From: Candidatus Endomicrobiellum porotermitis
GTDB lineage: Bacteria; Elusimicrobiota; Endomicrobiia; Endomicrobiales; Endomicrobiaceae
Assembly (NCBI GenBank): GCA_031289055.1
Contig: JAITQE010000012.1
Coordinates: 1 to 35,561, forward strand
Reading direction: 5' to 3'
DNA: 35,561 nucleotides
Position numbers and translations under genes: made by a program. Position 1 is the first letter of the stretch. Each line of letters starts with the position of its first letter. A model generated the notes under the pieces. That model was given only the letters and a program-made list of their open reading frames with translations. It did not search any database and was not told the origin of the DNA. Positions 32,890-35,561 of the stretch are shown here, piece by piece.

Positions 32890-33285
32890 ATGAGCAACGT
32901 TTCTTATTTAAGCGCGGGGCGCAGAAAAAGCGCGATTGCCAGAACAAGGGTGGCAAGCGGCAATGGTAGAATTGTAATAAATAATAAGACTCTAGATGAA
33001 TACTTTGGCGGATTGGAAAGATTAAAAAAGACAGCTTTAAAACCTTTGGATATTTGGGAAGGCGTAAAGAGTTATGATTTTTTTGTCAAGGTAAACGGCG
33101 GCGGCGTAAGCGGTCAAGCTGGAGCTATAAGCCATAGCTTGGCAAGGACGATTTTGGAACTTAATGAAGCATCAAAAGCTGCGTTGAAAAAAGAAGGTCT
33201 TTTAACCAGAGATTCAAGAATGGTTGAAAGAAAAAAACCCGGAAGACCGAAAGCTAGAAAGCGCTTTCAGTTTTCAAAGCGTTAA
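32890..33285 (+). CDS. rpsI: Ribosomal protein uS9
   Basis: 131 residues. It contains GRRKSAIARTRV, the GNGRIVINNKTLDEYFG segment, VNGGGVSGQAGAISHSLART and the basic C-terminal tail DSRMVERKKPGRPKARKRFQFSKR, whose final Lys-Arg reaches the ribosomal P site. AGAGGAG lies 8 bases upstream of the ATG. Intact and co-transcribed with rplM. Confidence 0.97.
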   Translation: MSNVSYLSAGRRKSAIARTRVASGNGRIVINNKTLDEYFGGLERLKKTALKPLDIWEGVKSYDFFVKVNGGGVSGQAGAISHSLARTILELNEASKAALKKEGLLTRDSRMVERKKPGRPKARKRFQFSKR

Positions 33286-33303
33286 TAAAGCGTTAATAAT
33301 GAA

Positions 33304-33772
33304 ATGAGAAATTTACGCGAAAGAGTGTTCAATCCAGCACAAGAAAGACAGGTATAGGACTTGGTTCTGGAGAAGAATGCGGCGTGTGTCGGATATAGGG
33401 CTTCCGGGACGTGTCCCAAGGTAGTACAAAAATACTAGAATGTGGTGGTGAATTATCTGGGCTTGGAAAGAGAGACTATAGAGAAGAAGAAAAGGAGATT
33501 GAAATTCAGAGATGTCCGTCTGCTATTTGGTCAAGGATAGCTTTCTGCTGGCGATGAAATCGGATGAGATGTGCGAAGCGTTAGTTTTTGACATAGCAAA
33601 CGTGATGGATGAAGATTTGCCAAGCTTTAATAAAAGAGGATTTTTAAAGTATTTTTGTTCTCTTTACGAAGACAATATTGATCCGGAGCCTGCCGATACT
33701 GATAAAAAGTTATTAACAAAACCTTACCATTTATTTGATGATTCCGAAAAAGATTCTAGTACGGGACGGTAA
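33304..33772 (+). pseudogene. Unrecognised coding remnant in several frames
   Basis: From ATG 33304 one frame reads MRNLRERVFNPAQERQV, a stop, then LEKNAACVGYRASGTC, PKVVQKY, a stop, then NVVVNYLGLERETIEKKKRR and RDVRLLFGQG. From ATG 33512 another frame is open for 86 residues (SDEMCEALVFDIANVMDEDL, KRGFLKYFCSLYEDN and an acidic end). Both look like genuine protein, which suggests one gene broken by point mutations and a frameshift, or two remnants. I recognise neither. The 86-residue frame alone could be a small gene, but it has no clear ribosome site. Confidence 0.4.
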
Positions 33773-33845
33773 AAACTGAATATGCCGATTTTGGTAGATT
33801 AATTAGGCGTTGGACGCGTGCAAAATTATAATTAGCGGCGCACAG

Positions 33846-35324
<1,479 letters not shown>

Positions 35325-35339
35325 TTAGGCATTCTACAA

Positions 35340-35345
35340 ATTATA
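35340..35345 (-). promoter_or_regulatory. -10 box of guaB
   Basis: A perfect TATAAT on the minus strand, 30 bases before the guaB start. The region where a -35 should be is the T-run of the upstream terminator and shows no consensus. Confidence 0.4.
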
Positions 35346-35375
35346 TAAAAGCATTACAAGAAAAAAAACAAAAAG

Positions 35376-35392
35376 CCCGCTGTGTTAGCGGG
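35376..35392 (-). terminator. Intrinsic terminator of the gene entering from the right
   Basis: On the minus strand: CCCGCT, a 5-base loop, AGCGGG, then CTTTTTGTTTTTTTT. A textbook stem with a long U-tract, upstream of guaB. Confidence 0.85.
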
Positions 35393-35412
35393 ATAAACGA
35401 TTAACTTTAAAA

Positions 35413-35433
35413 ACTCCGACGGCTGGACGGAGT
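35413..35433 (-). terminator. Second tandem terminator hairpin
   Basis: On the minus strand: ACTCCG, a 9-base loop, CGGAGT, then TTTTAAAG. It precedes the stronger hairpin by about 20 bases; the pair would isolate guaB from its upstream neighbour. Confidence 0.6.
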
Positions 35434-35494
35434 AAAATTTTAAAACTCATTAATTTTAACTATCTTATTTTTGCTTCGCAGTTTAATGATAATT

Positions 35495-35561
35495 TTACAG
35501 CAAAAACTTGTTTTCCATATTACTTACGGCAGTAACGCGTCTTTCAAATTCTCTATCATCT
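35495..35561 (-). CDS. C-terminal end of an unidentified gene (partial)
   Basis: The open frame enters from the right edge and ends with TAA at 35495-35497. It encodes 21 whole residues, DDREFERRVTAVSNMENKFLL. Two terminators 60-120 bases downstream support a real gene end here. The fragment is too short to name. Confidence 0.45.
   Translation of the reverse strand, partial: DDREFERRVTAVSNMENKFLL

Overview
The window looks like a slice of a small, AT-rich, gram-negative bacterial genome that is undergoing reduction. Housekeeping genes are intact and tightly packed. Between them lie several genes broken by internal deletions, in-frame stops and one-base slips in homopolymer runs. Gene content (an IspD-IspF fusion, OmpA-like and beta-barrel surface proteins, a duplicated GYLYF-VDKQGDVSR protein, a decayed 2-hydroxyacyl-CoA dehydratase-activase) fits the Elusimicrobiota, most likely an Endomicrobium-type endosymbiont of gut protists. 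That assignment is inference from the proteins read by eye, not from a search or an rRNA gene; no rRNA, tRNA, CRISPR array or insertion sequence was seen.

Layout. 1-509 holds two gene remnants. 690-4729 is a minus-strand operon: aroE, a broken PIN/TRAM (YacL-like) gene, the fusion ispDF, and cysS, with a promoter upstream and a terminator downstream. 4735-6030 has a palindrome between divergent promoters, then a 5'-truncated autotransporter-barrel/OmpA gene carrying a stop and a frameshift. 6157-9986 is the accessory highlight: a SPPY-type DNA methyltransferase followed at once by a 742-residue ATPase joined to a DUF4435/TOPRIM-like domain, a probable defence pair resembling a fused PARIS (AriA-AriB) protein. 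9990-15380 carries corA, gatA, gatB and proB; gatC and proA are not beside them. 15381-15799 is a decayed stretch, followed by a small membrane protein.

16109-18397 is a PcrA/UvrD helicase on the minus strand. 18507-19694 is an AAA_14/DUF4143 ATPase. 19841-25550 is a compact plus-strand run: nitroreductase, argS, a signal-peptide-bearing beta-CASP metallo-hydrolase, a membrane-anchored TPR protein, a three-helix membrane protein and a DnaQ-like exonuclease. 25858-26404 encodes an excisionase-type HTH protein and the duplicated basic protein.

26465-29624 is the classical rpmH-rnpA-yidD-yidC-jag cluster under a consensus promoter. 29717-31318 is the collapsed dehydratase-activase pseudogene. 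31372-32238 is an outer-membrane barrel protein. 32235-33285 is rplM-rpsI with a structured leader. 33304-33772 is another coding remnant. 33846-35309 is guaB on the minus strand, separated by two terminators from the 3' end of a gene that enters from the right edge.

Together the intact genes serve translation (cysS, argS, gatA/B, L34, L13, S9, RNase P), membrane protein insertion (yidC/yidD/jag), isoprenoid, shikimate, proline and guanine nucleotide synthesis, and DNA repair. Surface proteins and one large metabolic enzyme are decaying, while the methyltransferase-ATPase pair is still open.
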